From the NCBI GenBank assembly GCA_018665505.1, contig JABJCS010000452.1, positions 1-7,249 of the forward strand: a DNA stretch of 7,249 bases, read 5' to 3'. The stretch comes from Alphaproteobacteria bacterium. Its GTDB lineage: Bacteria > Pseudomonadota > Alphaproteobacteria > UBA8366. The notes under the pieces were generated by a model that saw only the letters and a list, made by a program, of their open reading frames with translations, had not been told where the DNA came from and did no database searches. This document shows, piece after piece, positions 1 to 6,568 of this stretch (position 1 is the first letter of the stretch; every line of letters starts with the position of its first letter). The position numbers and the translations under genes are program-made.

Positions 1-1170
1 CGGCTCGGTCAGGCCCCGTTCGGTGCCCCCGACACGAGCGGTATATCCCGACAAGAAGTGATACATCGCCTGATCGGCCGACAGGCGGCTGATAGGAGGC
101 AACACGCCAAAGGCGTCCGCTGTTAGCATCACCACGTTTTCCGGCTGTCCGCCGACGCCGCTCATCTCCACATTCGGGATGAACGACAAGGGATATGACG
201 CACGGGTATTCTCCGTGAGCGATCCATCGTCGAGGTTCAGTACCCGGGTATTCGGATCCATCACCACATTCTCTAAGATCGTGCCGAACATACCGCAAGT
301 CGCAAAGATTTCCGGCTCGGCCTTGGCCGAGAGATTGATGACCTTGGCGTAGCAACCACCTTCGAAGTTGAAGACACCGTCTTCGGTCCAGCCATGCTCG
401 TCATCGCCGATCAAGGTCCGGGTGCCATCCGCGGACAAGGTCGTCTTACCCGTCCCGGAAAGACCGAAGAAAATTCCAACATCGCCTTTCTCGCCGATAT
501 TGGCGGAGCAGTGCATCGGCAAAACGTTCCGGTCAGGCAGCACGTAGTTAAGGTAACTGAAGACCGACTTCTTAATTTCACCCGCGTATTGGGTGCCGGC
601 GACCAGAACCATGCGTTCCCTGAAATTCATCATGATCGCGCAATCTGAGTTCACGCCGTCGCGTTCCGCATGCGTCTTGTAGTAAGGCGCGTTGAGGATC
701 GTCAATTCCGGTGTGAAAGACGACATCTCCTCCGCCGTTGGCTGGCGGAACATATTGCGCGCGAACAGACTGTGCCAGGGGCTCTCGCTGATCACGCGGA
801 CCTTCAACTGATAAGCCGGATCGGCGCCGGCGACGAGGTCCTGTACGTAAACATCGCGGCCTTGAAAATACGCGAGCATTTGTAGACGGAGCGCATCAAA
901 CCGAGCTTCAGTGTTCGATTTGTTGACCGCACCCCACCAGATGTTGTCGCGCGTGGTCTCTTCTTCGATGATGTATTTATCGTTTGACGACCGACCCGTA
1001 TAAGCACCGGTCTCCACGACTAAAGAACCGCCACTCGCTACCGTTCCGCGTCCCTGGCGGATGGTCGCTTCGTAAAGCGCTTCGGCACCTAGATTCCAGT
1101 GAACCGCCGCCTCGTTGTTGAGGCCATGATTCTCCAGGCCGAATTGACTGTGTTGCTGCAATTGTCCCAT
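1..1170 (-). CDS. pckA: Phosphoenolpyruvate carboxykinase (ATP), 3' end cut off by the window edge
   Basis: Makes PEP, ADP and CO2 from oxaloacetate and ATP, the first committed step of gluconeogenesis, in the cytoplasm. The reading frame is open without a stop for 390 codons from ATG at 1170 to base 1; the family is usually about 530-540 residues, so roughly the last quarter lies outside. Seen in the translation: TGRSSNDKYI near residues 58-67 with the substrate-binding arginine at R60, the P-loop GLSGTGKTT at 236-244 with lysine K242, the metal/nucleotide motif IGDDEHGW at 254-261, and YPLSFIPN further on. These define the ATP-dependent family rather than the GTP-dependent one. The start is uncertain: AGAGGG touches the ATG directly, while an in-frame TTG at codon 4 (1161-1159) lies 9 bases from it. 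The gene follows senC in the same direction after 157 bases. It matters to the PTS genes nearby because its product PEP is their phosphate donor. Confidence 0.97.
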   Translation of the reverse strand, partial: MGQLQQHSQFGLENHGLNNEAAVHWNLGAEALYEATIRQGRGTVASGGSLVVETGAYTGRSSNDKYIIEEETTRDNIWWGAVNKSNTEARFDALRLQMLAYFQGRDVYVQDLVAGADPAYQLKVRVISESPWHSLFARNMFRQPTAEEMSSFTPELTILNAPYYKTHAERDGVNSDCAIMMNFRERMVLVAGTQYAGEIKKSVFSYLNYVLPDRNVLPMHCSANIGEKGDVGIFFGLSGTGKTTLSADGTRTLIGDDEHGWTEDGVFNFEGGCYAKVINLSAKAEPEIFATCGMFGTILENVVMDPNTRVLNLDDGSLTENTRASYPLSFIPNVEMSGVGGQPENVVMLTADAFGVLPPISRLSADQAMYHFLSGYTARVGGTERGLTEP

Positions 1171-1176
1171 CCCTCT
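1171..1176 (-). promoter_or_regulatory. Purine-rich ribosome binding site of pckA, badly spaced for the ATG
   Basis: On the minus strand AGAGGG ends at the base before ATG 1170. That leaves no spacer for this ATG but a normal 9-base spacer to the in-frame TTG at 1161-1159. The site therefore argues mildly for the TTG start; the choice changes the protein by only three residues. Confidence 0.4.
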
Positions 1177-1186
1177 TGCGCACGGA

Positions 1187-1201
1187 GCGGGCAATGCCCG
1201 C
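1187..1201 (-). repeat. GC-rich inverted repeat in the pckA leader
   Basis: GCGGGC (1187-1192) and GCCCGC (1196-1201) form a perfect 6-bp stem around three bases; as DNA it reads as a 7-1-7 palindrome. It ends 16 bases before the pckA ATG, right upstream of the AGAGGG site. There is no T-run after it, so it is not an ordinary terminator. It could be a translational hairpin in the leader or an operator; nothing in the sequence decides between these. Confidence 0.4.
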
Positions 1202-1253
1202 ACATCCCTTATATAAGTGTGTTGATACCTATGTTACACGCCGGAAATCAACA

Positions 1254-1268
1254 GTGACCTGACGTCAC
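1254..1268. repeat. GTGAC-N5-GTCAC inverted repeat with inner TGACGTCA palindrome
   Basis: GTGAC at 1254-1258 is the exact reverse complement of GTCAC at 1264-1268, and TGACGTCA at 1260-1267 is itself a perfect 8-base palindrome. It lies about 85-100 bases upstream of the pckA start, a plausible position for a protein binding site. The bound protein is not known from the sequence. Confidence 0.35.
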
Positions 1269-1301
1269 ATTGCCGATTTCTTTCATTAACGTGAGAAATT
1301 C

Positions 1302-1323
1302 TTGACTTTGACGTTCGTTTGAC
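1302..1323 (-). repeat. Three GTCAA direct repeats upstream of pckA
   Basis: On the minus strand GTCAA occurs at 1323-1319, 1312-1308 and 1306-1302. The first two start 11 bases apart, about one helical turn, which is the spacing commonly used by OmpR/PhoB-family regulators on direct repeats. The cluster begins just past the senC stop codon. ChvI, encoded about 0.9 kb away, is such a regulator, but binding here is only a guess. Confidence 0.3.
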
Positions 1324-1327
1324 GGGC

Positions 1328-1966
1328 TCAGCTTTGCCCTTTCTGTATATATTTTGTCATCGTTTTCGCGACAGCCTCTGGGTCCGTGCCACCCCTGAAC
1401 ATCGTCAAGAAGCCGCCATCGTCACCCATGAAGTAGACGAAATTAGAGTGATCCATCAAATATTCGCTGGCATCTTCGTCCTTCGCCTTGCGGTAAAATA
1501 CACGGTAACTCTTGGCTACGGCGGCGATTTCCGCGAGTGAGCCGGTCAGGCCGATGAACCGAGGATGAAACTGCGCGACATACTCCGCCAGGAACTGCGT
1601 CGTATCACGTTCCGGATCAATAGTGATGAAGAGAGGCTGAACCTTGTCCGCTTGCAGCCCCAGCGCGTCGATGGTCGCGGCCATATTCGCCAATTCGGTC
1701 GGGCAGACGTCCGGACAGTAGCCATAGCCGAAATAGATGTAGAGATATTGCCCCCGATAGACCGCATCGGACACTTTTTCACCCAAGTGATTCGTCAACG
1801 CGAAGGGACCGCCAATTTTGACAGCCGCCGACAGACCGGCACCTTCGGCAGTTTCGGTTGTTCGGGTATCGGCTATCCGCTGCCATGCCACGAACGCCGT
1901 GACGGCAATAGTGCCGAGCGCAATCAACATGATGCCGATTTGCGCGATGGTCGGGGTACGCTTCAT
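1328..1966 (-). CDS. senC: SCO1/SenC family copper chaperone for cytochrome c oxidase assembly
   Basis: Predicted membrane-anchored thioredoxin-fold protein that delivers copper to, or reduces, the CuA site of cytochrome oxidase on the periplasmic side. With ATG at 1966 it has 212 residues, normal for the family. Residues 10-29 form one hydrophobic N-terminal anchor (IGIMLIALGTIAVTAFVAWQ). The CX3C copper motif is in GYCPDVCP (C84, C88), followed by TIDPERDT at 115-122, and the third copper ligand is H173 in DHSNF. All three ligands are present. The frame stays open 47 codons further upstream, but that extension is arginine-rich, unlike the family, and would bury the anchor, so the internal ATG is preferred even though no clear Shine-Dalgarno precedes it. 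It is divergent from chvI and co-directional with pckA. No oxidase gene is in view. Confidence 0.93.
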   Translation of the reverse strand: MKRTPTIAQIGIMLIALGTIAVTAFVAWQRIADTRTTETAEGAGLSAAVKIGGPFALTNHLGEKVSDAVYRGQYLYIYFGYGYCPDVCPTELANMAATIDALGLQADKVQPLFITIDPERDTTQFLAEYVAQFHPRFIGLTGSLAEIAAVAKSYRVFYRKAKDEDASEYLMDHSNFVYFMGDDGGFLTMFRGGTDPEAVAKTMTKYIQKGQS

Positions 1967-2194
1967 CTGTCGGCGTGTCCCATGGGAGCAATGGTTGACG
2001 CTGTGATATCGCTCCCGACGATACCGGCGCGAGTGGACAAATCGACGCAGCGGCCGGTTCTCACTGAACTGTGATCGACAGGTTCGATTATAATGCCTGC
2101 CCCGCATTGCCCCCTTCTTGCCTCATTCTCGCCCTGACTTATTCCGATTGTGGGGTTTGGTTATGAGTTGCTAAACTCCGAGGTGGAAAAACCA
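1967..2194. promoter_or_regulatory. Divergent intergenic region between senC and chvI
   Basis: This 228-base gap must hold the start signals of senC (minus) and probably of the whole chvI-PTS string (plus). The only strong word is ATTATAAT at 2087-2094, a perfect palindrome giving TATAAT at 2089-2094 on the plus strand and at 2092-2087 on the minus strand. The plus-strand copy has only a poor -35 partner (TGAACT at 2065-2070, 18-base spacer); the minus-strand copy has none. If used for chvI it gives a leader of about 95 bases. A pseudo-palindrome TGTGATCGACA lies just upstream of it. No ORF with family resemblance is present. Confidence 0.45.
2182..2186 (+). promoter_or_regulatory. Ribosome binding site that sets the chvI start
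   Basis: GGTGG, within GAGGTGG at 2180-2186, lies 8 bases before ATG 2195. This supports the ATG over the in-frame GTG at 2150, which would add 15 residues not found in this family's N-terminus. Confidence 0.65.
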
Positions 2195-2890
2195 ATGCAT
2201 CAAACAATAGCTCTGGTCGATGACGACCAAAATATCCTGACCTCCGTTTCGATGGCGCTCGAAGCGGAAGGGTTTCACGTCCGTACCTACAAGGACGGTG
2301 AAGATGCGCTGCGTGGGTTGTCGCGCCAGCCGGTGGACCTGGCTGTGCTCGACATCAAGATGCCTCGAATGGATGGCATGGAATTGCTACAAAAATTGCG
2401 AAAATCGTCGCAAATGCCCGTGATATTTTTGACGTCGAAAGATGATGAGGTCGACGAAGTTTTGGGCTTGCGCATGGGCGCGGACGACTACATCAAGAAG
2501 CCATTTTCACAACGCCTGTTGATAGAACGTATACGGACCTTGCTGCGCCGCTTGGACGGTGCGGAAAACGGCGAGGCCTCAGGTGAAGAAACGCTCGTTC
2601 GAGGCGACCTTGTGCTCGACCCCGACCGGCATCTCTGTATGTGGAGTGGTGGCGAAGTGCCGCTAACGGTGACGGAATTTCTCCTCATTAAGTCGTTGGC
2701 GCATCGTCCAGGCCATGTGAAGACCCGCGATCAGCTCATGGATGCCGCCTATGGGGAGAGTATCTACGTGGATGACCGCACGATCGACAGCCATATCAAG
2801 CGATTACGGGCGAAATTCCGCCAAGTCGATTCCGGCTTTGCCCAGATCGAGACGCTGTATGGAGTCGGTTACCGTTATCGAGCCTCGTGA
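2195..2890 (+). CDS. chvI: Response regulator ChvI (OmpR/PhoB family)
   Basis: Cytoplasmic transcription factor, partner of the ChvG kinase encoded directly downstream. With ATG 2195 it has 231 residues, typical of the family. The receiver domain (about residues 3-118) has the acidic pocket D9-D11, phospho-acceptor D53 in [10 protein letters not shown], switch residue T80 in FLTSKDD, and K102 before P103. The C-terminal winged helix of the OmpR type runs from about 136 to 229, with [12 protein letters not shown], the recognition-helix region [16 protein letters not shown], and the wing GVGYRYRAS. The opening [22 protein letters not shown] and the [16 protein letters not shown] stretch are what I recognise as ChvI rather than a generic OmpR. 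Known relatives (ChvI, BvrR, BatR) govern envelope, acid and host-association genes. Its stop overlaps the chvG GTG by four bases. Confidence 0.95.
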   Translation: MHQTIALVDDDQNILTSVSMALEAEGFHVRTYKDGEDALRGLSRQPVDLAVLDIKMPRMDGMELLQKLRKSSQMPVIFLTSKDDEVDEVLGLRMGADDYIKKPFSQRLLIERIRTLLRRLDGAENGEASGEETLVRGDLVLDPDRHLCMWSGGEVPLTVTEFLLIKSLAHRPGHVKTRDQLMDAAYGESIYVDDRTIDSHIKRLRAKFRQVDSGFAQIETLYGVGYRYRAS

Positions 2891-4527
2891 CCCTGGAATC
2901 CGCCGCCGATAAGGAGCTGTCCCACACAGTGGCCCGCCGCCGCCGGCGGGGATCTCCGATTACGCGGCGTATTCTCGCCATCAATATGGTCGCCCTGCTG
3001 ATTCCCATCGGCGGACTCCTCTATCTCGGGCCGTATCGCGATGGATTGGTCGATTCCGAACTCGAAGCCTTGCGGCTGCAGGCGGACACCTTCGCGGGAG
3101 CCATCGGTGAAGGGGCGATTGAGATCACACCGACGGGCCGGCAATTAGTAAACCTGCAGATTGCCCGGCAAATCGTGTGGCGGCTCAGCGCGCCTTCGGG
3201 AATCCGCTCGCGGTTATTCGCGCCGAACGGTGCCTTGATCGCCGACAGTCGTTATTTGATGGGAACTCGTTTCGCGGTTCAGGTGCAAGAGCTCCCCCCG
3301 CCGGAAGAACCGAATTGGCTGATCCGAACCGCTTCCAGATTGATCAATTGGGTATCCTCCTTGTTGCCGGAAAACCGAAAGTTCGAGCGCTTCGTCGAAA
3401 AACACAATCAAAGCGCCACGGATTTCGTCGAAGTTCAAGAAGCGTTGGCGGGAGAGACCACGGGTTACGTGCGGCGTTCCGAGACGGAGGCTTTGATCTT
3501 ATCCGTCGCTGTTCCGGTGCAGCGCTACCGTCATATCCTCGGCGCCTTGATGGTCTCGAAGGACGATACCGCGGTCAAAGCCGCTATGAGCGAGGTCCGC
3601 TTGACCGTTGTCGCGGTGTTCGGCGCGGCCCTGGTCGTTACAATTTTGCTCTCGATCTACCTTGCCGGAACACTCGCCCGTCCGGTCCTACGATTGGCGA
3701 CGGCAGCGGAGCGGGTGCGCCGGGGATTGGGGCGTGGGTCGGAGGAGATTCCCGATTTTACCGGTCGCGACGATGAGATCGGCGACCTATCCGGTGTTTT
3801 GCGGGAGATGACCGAGTCGTTGCACGATCGAATGGACGCGATCGAGCGATTTGCAGCCGATGTCAGCCACGAGATTAAAAACCCTCTGACTTCACTACGC
3901 AGTGCCGTGGAGACAGCAGCGCGGATCAGCGATCCCGATCAACAAAAGAAGTTGATGAATATCATCCAAGAAGACGTGCAACGCCTGGATCGACTAATCA
4001 CCGATATTTCCAACGCCTCGAGACTCGATTCAGAATTGAGCCGGGCGGAAACGGAAACCATCGACATGGCGGCCATGTTGGATGCGCTATGCGAAATCTA
4101 CAGTGCGAGCGATACAGAGATAGTTGTCTCCGTAGAGATATCGGGCGAACCGCCATTCCCCGCGAAGGCCATGGAAGACCGGCTCGTTCAGGTGTTTCGC
4201 AACCTGATTCAGAATGCCATCAGTTTCAGTCCACGAGGTGGCCGCGTCGCGTTGCATCTGTCCCGCCGGGAAGCAGATATCGAGATCGACGTAATCGACG
4301 AAGGTCCGGGATTACCCGAAGGTAAATTAGAGGCGGTTTTTGATCGGTTCTATTCCGAGCGCCCGGAAGGGGAGAAGTTCGGCACCCATTCAGGATTGGG
4401 CCTGTCTATTTCGAAACAGATTATCGAAGCGCATGGCGGAACGATCCGGGCGGAAAATAGATATAAGGCAAATGGCGCAATAAGCGGAGCGCGATTTATC
4501 GTCCGCTTGCCGATCTCGGAAGATTGA
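2887..4527 (+). CDS. chvG: Sensor histidine kinase ChvG (ExoS/BvrS type)
   Basis: Inner-membrane sensor kinase expected to phosphorylate ChvI. It has 546 residues, slightly shorter than the rhizobial forms of about 595. An arginine-rich cytoplasmic tail is followed by a first membrane segment at about 29-48, a periplasmic sensor region from 49 to about 239, a second membrane segment at 240-261, and a HAMP linker starting at LARPVLRLA. Catalytic motifs are all present: H-box [15 protein letters not shown] with H328, N-box NLIQNA with N443, D-box DEGPGLPEG with D471, the F-box FDRFYSERP, and the G2 box THSGLGLSI near 500-508. The GTG start at 2887 overlaps the chvI stop (GTGA, 2887-2890), so translation is probably coupled; no clear Shine-Dalgarno is seen. 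In relatives the periplasmic repressor ExoR controls this kinase in Rhizobiales; exoR is not in this window. Confidence 0.95.
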   Translation: MTLESAADKELSHTVARRRRRGSPITRRILAINMVALLIPIGGLLYLGPYRDGLVDSELEALRLQADTFAGAIGEGAIEITPTGRQLVNLQIARQIVWRLSAPSGIRSRLFAPNGALIADSRYLMGTRFAVQVQELPPPEEPNWLIRTASRLINWVSSLLPENRKFERFVEKHNQSATDFVEVQEALAGETTGYVRRSETEALILSVAVPVQRYRHILGALMVSKDDTAVKAAMSEVRLTVVAVFGAALVVTILLSIYLAGTLARPVLRLATAAERVRRGLGRGSEEIPDFTGRDDEIGDLSGVLREMTESLHDRMDAIERFAADVSHEIKNPLTSLRSAVETAARISDPDQQKKLMNIIQEDVQRLDRLITDISNASRLDSELSRAETETIDMAAMLDALCEIYSASDTEIVVSVEISGEPPFPAKAMEDRLVQVFRNLIQNAISFSPRGGRVALHLSRREADIEIDVIDEGPGLPEGKLEAVFDRFYSERPEGEKFGTHSGLGLSISKQIIEAHGGTIRAENRYKANGAISGARFIVRLPISED

Positions 4528-4560
4528 CACGGCGCGGTGCGAGTCGCAGGTTTGCACTCG

Positions 4561-4989
4561 ATGGAAACAGTTCACGCAACAGCCGTAATGATCGAAGAGA
4601 AGGGTGTGTTATTGCGGGGCCCTTCCGGATCGGGGAAATCGGATTTGGCGCTGCGTTTGATTGACGACGGCGCCGTTCTCATCGCCGATGATCGCACCGC
4701 ATTGACGCATCGCGACGGTTCCGTCGTCGCACAATGTCCAGCGTCGATTGCGGGGCAACTGGAAGTGCGCGGCATTGGCATCGTGGATTTACCCTATATC
4801 GCGGAAGCCACCCTCTCGATGATCGTCGATTTGGTCAGCTCGGACCAAGTCGACCGACTGCCCGTACGGCGAATGGAGGAATTGTTGGGTTGCCGAATTT
4901 CGAGCATTACCGTGGCGCCATTCGAAGCATCGGCGCCGGCGAAGATTAAAATGGCGATACGCCTGCCGGCTGAGGGATATCCACTGTGA
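4561..4989 (+). CDS. hprK: HPr kinase/phosphorylase, short alphaproteobacterial form
   Basis: Predicted to phosphorylate, and possibly dephosphorylate, HPr on its regulatory serine. From ATG 4561 it has 142 residues, against about 310 in Bacillus: the N-terminal domain is absent and only the catalytic core is kept, which is normal in Alphaproteobacteria. Walker A GPSGSGKS is at 20-27 with K26, followed by LIADDRT at 40-46, and the family signature LEVRGIGIVDLP at 67-78. The start is not certain: an in-frame GTG at 4537 would add eight residues, and neither start has a strong ribosome binding site. ATG is chosen because METVHATAV is where related proteins begin. The target serine is visible in the HPr encoded three genes downstream. 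Gap to chvG is 33 bases; its stop overlaps rapZ by four bases. Confidence 0.93.
   Translation: METVHATAVMIEEKGVLLRGPSGSGKSDLALRLIDDGAVLIADDRTALTHRDGSVVAQCPASIAGQLEVRGIGIVDLPYIAEATLSMIVDLVSSDQVDRLPVRRMEELLGCRISSITVAPFEASAPAKIKMAIRLPAEGYPL
4972..4977 (+). promoter_or_regulatory. Ribosome binding site of rapZ inside hprK
   Basis: GAGGGA lies 8 bases before the GTG at 4986 and supports this GTG, which overlaps the hprK stop, as the true start of rapZ. Confidence 0.6.
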
Positions 4990-5873
4990 GGCAAAACGAA
5001 CATGACGGACGGATTGTTTTGGTCACCGGCATGTCGGGCGCCGGGCGCTCCTCGACCTTGCATGTTTTCGAAGATATCGGTTTCGAAGCCGTTGATAATT
5101 TACCTCTCTCCCTTTTAGGTAACCTCGTACAGGGGGCGGCGGCGGGGCAGGCCTTGGCGATCGGTGTCGATATCAGAACGCGGGATTTCGCCAATGACGC
5201 CTTCGAGCGGGAGTTAACGCGGCTGCGCGGACAAGGCGAATTCTCCGTCTCCACGATCTTTCTCGATTGTGACGAAGATGTTCTGATCAAGCGCTATACG
5301 GAAACCCGGCGGCGGCATCCATTGGCGGATGACCGGCCGTTGGCGGATGGGATCAAGCTCGAACGGCGTATGCTTGAGCCGGTGCGGGACCGCGCGGATA
5401 TCTTGATCGACACCAGTCACCTGACGCCATGGATATTAAAGCGGCAGTTGATGGAGCGATTCGCGCGAAAGGATGTCTCCGTCCTCAGTATATTCGTTAC
5501 GTCGTTTTCGTATCGCCAAGGTGTCCCGCGCGAAGCGGATTTGGTTTTTGATGTACGGTTTCTCCGCAATCCTCACTACGATTCCGAATTGCGCCCGTTG
5601 ACGGGCCGCGATTCGCGTGTTGCAAATTACATTGCGGAAGATCCGGACTTCTCCGCGTATATGGAAAGTTTGAAAGCAATGCTCGAATTATTGCTGCCAC
5701 GCTTCGAGGCCGAGGGGAAAAGCTACCTCACAATCGCCATCGGCTGCACCGGTGGAAAGCATCGGTCGGTCTATGTCTGTGAATTGTTGGGTGAATGGAT
5801 CGAACAAATGGGTAAGCGCGTTCAATTGCATCACCGCGATCTTGAATCACAGATGCATACGGAAAATGGATAG
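4986..5873 (+). CDS. rapZ: RapZ/YvcJ family nucleotide-binding protein
   Basis: Relative of E. coli RapZ, an RNA-binding adaptor that senses glucosamine-6-phosphate and steers decay of GlmZ, and of Bacillus YvcJ, a GTP/ATP-binding protein. It has 295 residues, close to the family length of about 285-290. The N-terminal P-loop reads GMSGAGRSS (15-23), with arginine R21 where Walker A usually has lysine. FEAVDNLPL follows, then GVDIRTRDF, a Walker B-like family motif. The C-terminal half, the RNA and sugar-phosphate binding part in E. coli, keeps the diagnostic GCTGGKHRSV at 253-262. Whether it controls an amino-sugar pathway here cannot be told; no GlmZ-like RNA is visible in the window. The GTG start overlaps the hprK stop in a GTGA and has a good GAGGGA site before it. 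The stop TAG is at 5871-5873. Confidence 0.94.
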   Translation: MRQNEHDGRIVLVTGMSGAGRSSTLHVFEDIGFEAVDNLPLSLLGNLVQGAAAGQALAIGVDIRTRDFANDAFERELTRLRGQGEFSVSTIFLDCDEDVLIKRYTETRRRHPLADDRPLADGIKLERRMLEPVRDRADILIDTSHLTPWILKRQLMERFARKDVSVLSIFVTSFSYRQGVPREADLVFDVRFLRNPHYDSELRPLTGRDSRVANYIAEDPDFSAYMESLKAMLELLLPRFEAEGKSYLTIAIGCTGGKHRSVYVCELLGEWIEQMGKRVQLHHRDLESQMHTENG

Positions 5874-5881
5874 GGCGGAGG
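5874..5881 (+). promoter_or_regulatory. Strong ribosome binding site of manX
   Basis: GGCGGAGG begins immediately after the rapZ stop and lies 7 bases before ATG 5889. It is the best Shine-Dalgarno match seen in the gene string and could allow manX to be translated independently of rapZ. Confidence 0.65.
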
Positions 5882-5888
5882 CATTACC

Positions 5889-6299
5889 ATGATAGGTGTC
5901 GTATTGGTCACGCATGGTCGCCTCGCCGAGGAATTCGTCGGCGCCTTGGAGCATGTCGTCGGCGCGCAAGATCAAATGCTGGCCATTTGCATTGAATCGG
6001 ATGATGACATTGAAGCCTGTCGTTCGGAAATTCTCTCGGCGGTCTCCGAAGCGGACAGCGGTGACGGCGTCATTCTATTAACCGATATGTTCGGCGGAAC
6101 GCCTTCGAATTTGGCCATATCAGTGATGGAACAAGCCAATGTGGAAGTGGTCGCGGGGATCAATTTACCAATGTTGATCAAGCTGGCGACGTCACGGGAC
6201 GGAAACTCCTTGGCGGAAGTCGCAATATGCGCTCAGGAAGCCGGGCGGAAGTATATCAACGTCGCGTCAACATTATTGGCAAGCCGGGATGCGAAATGA
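5889..6299 (+). CDS. manX: PTS EIIA component, mannose (EIIA-Man) family
   Basis: Cytoplasmic single-domain phosphocarrier of 136 residues that should accept phosphate from HPr. The active-site histidine is H9 in VLVTHGRLAEEF, and the second family motif DMFGGTPSN is at 66-74; both fit EIIA-Man rather than EIIA-Ntr or EIIA-Fru. No EIIB, EIIC or EIID gene follows, so a transport role is not supported by this neighbourhood. In Alphaproteobacteria such orphan EIIA-Man proteins belong to a regulatory PTS together with HprK and HPr, and that reading is inferred here. The gene has the strongest ribosome binding site of the string; its stop overlaps the ptsH start in ATGA (6296-6299). Confidence 0.94.
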   Translation: MIGVVLVTHGRLAEEFVGALEHVVGAQDQMLAICIESDDDIEACRSEILSAVSEADSGDGVILLTDMFGGTPSNLAISVMEQANVEVVAGINLPMLIKLATSRDGNSLAEVAICAQEAGRKYINVASTLLASRDAK

Positions 6300-6568
6300 G
6301 CAGTGCCTCCCGACAGCTGGAAATTATGAACCAGAAAGGATTGCATGCGCGCGCGGCGGCGAAATTCGTGAAAGTGGCGGGCGCATATGCAGCGGAAATA
6401 AATGTATGCCTCGGCAGCACGGAAGTTTGCGGCACATCTATCATGGGATTGATGATGTTGGCCGCAAGCAAGGGAACCATCATTTCGATACGCGCTGACG
6501 GCGAGGACGCTGAGACCGCCGTCGAGGCCTTGTCGGTATTGGTAAGAAATCGGTTTGATGAAGACTGA
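6296..6568 (+). CDS. ptsH: Phosphocarrier protein HPr
   Basis: Small cytoplasmic phosphocarrier (90 residues from ATG 6296) that takes phosphate from enzyme I and gives it to EIIA. The active-site histidine is H17 in KGLHARAAAKFV, with partner arginine R19; alanine stands where enteric HPr has proline after that arginine, which is common in alphaproteobacterial HPr. The HprK target is present as S48 in GTSIMGLMML, matching Ser46 of Gram-positive HPr. The frame is open 23 codons further upstream inside manX, but that part has no HPr resemblance, and ATG 6296 has a GGGA six bases before it. It overlaps manX by four bases and enzyme I by 11 bases. Confidence 0.96.
   Translation: MSSASRQLEIMNQKGLHARAAAKFVKVAGAYAAEINVCLGSTEVCGTSIMGLMMLAASKGTIISIRADGEDAETAVEALSVLVRNRFDED

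Larger units (their letters stand above)
1171..1327 (-). promoter_or_regulatory. Upstream control region of pckA (between senC and pckA)
   Basis: This 157-base gap is markedly more AT-rich in its middle than the flanking genes and contains no credible ORF. On the minus strand a weak sigma-70-like pair can be drawn, TTGATT (1252-1247) and TATCAA with an 18-base spacer; a second AT-rich word, TTATAT, lies near 1216-1211. Neither is a strong match. The gap also holds the separately listed repeats: GTCAA direct repeats, a GTGAC/GTCAC inverted repeat, two GTNACAT words and a hairpin. I see no Rho-independent terminator for senC, so read-through from senC into pckA is possible. That this is the pckA promoter region is inferred from position. 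Confidence 0.5.

Noticed and set aside
394..885. Small plus-strand ORFs opposite pckA (394-648 and 670-885)
   Set aside because: Antisense to the conserved PckA core, including the P-loop region; no independent support.
1187..1201. GC hairpin read as a senC terminator
   Set aside because: No T-run follows on either strand and it lies against the pckA ribosome site, so a Rho-independent terminator is not supported.
1565..2074. 169-codon plus-strand ORF opposite senC
   Set aside because: It is antisense to a complete SCO1/SenC gene with all copper ligands, and its translation resembles no family I know; it is a shadow frame.
1967..2107. 47-residue upstream extension of senC
   Set aside because: Open frame only. 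It is rich in arginine and histidine, unlike SCO N-termini, and would push the membrane anchor away from the N-terminus.
2150..2194. GTG start giving chvI 15 extra residues
   Set aside because: ATG 2195 has a well-placed GGTGG, and the protein from there starts exactly where ChvI proteins start.
3177..3776. 199-codon plus-strand ORF inside chvG
   Set aside because: Lies in another frame wholly within chvG, with arginine/glycine-rich shadow composition and no motif.
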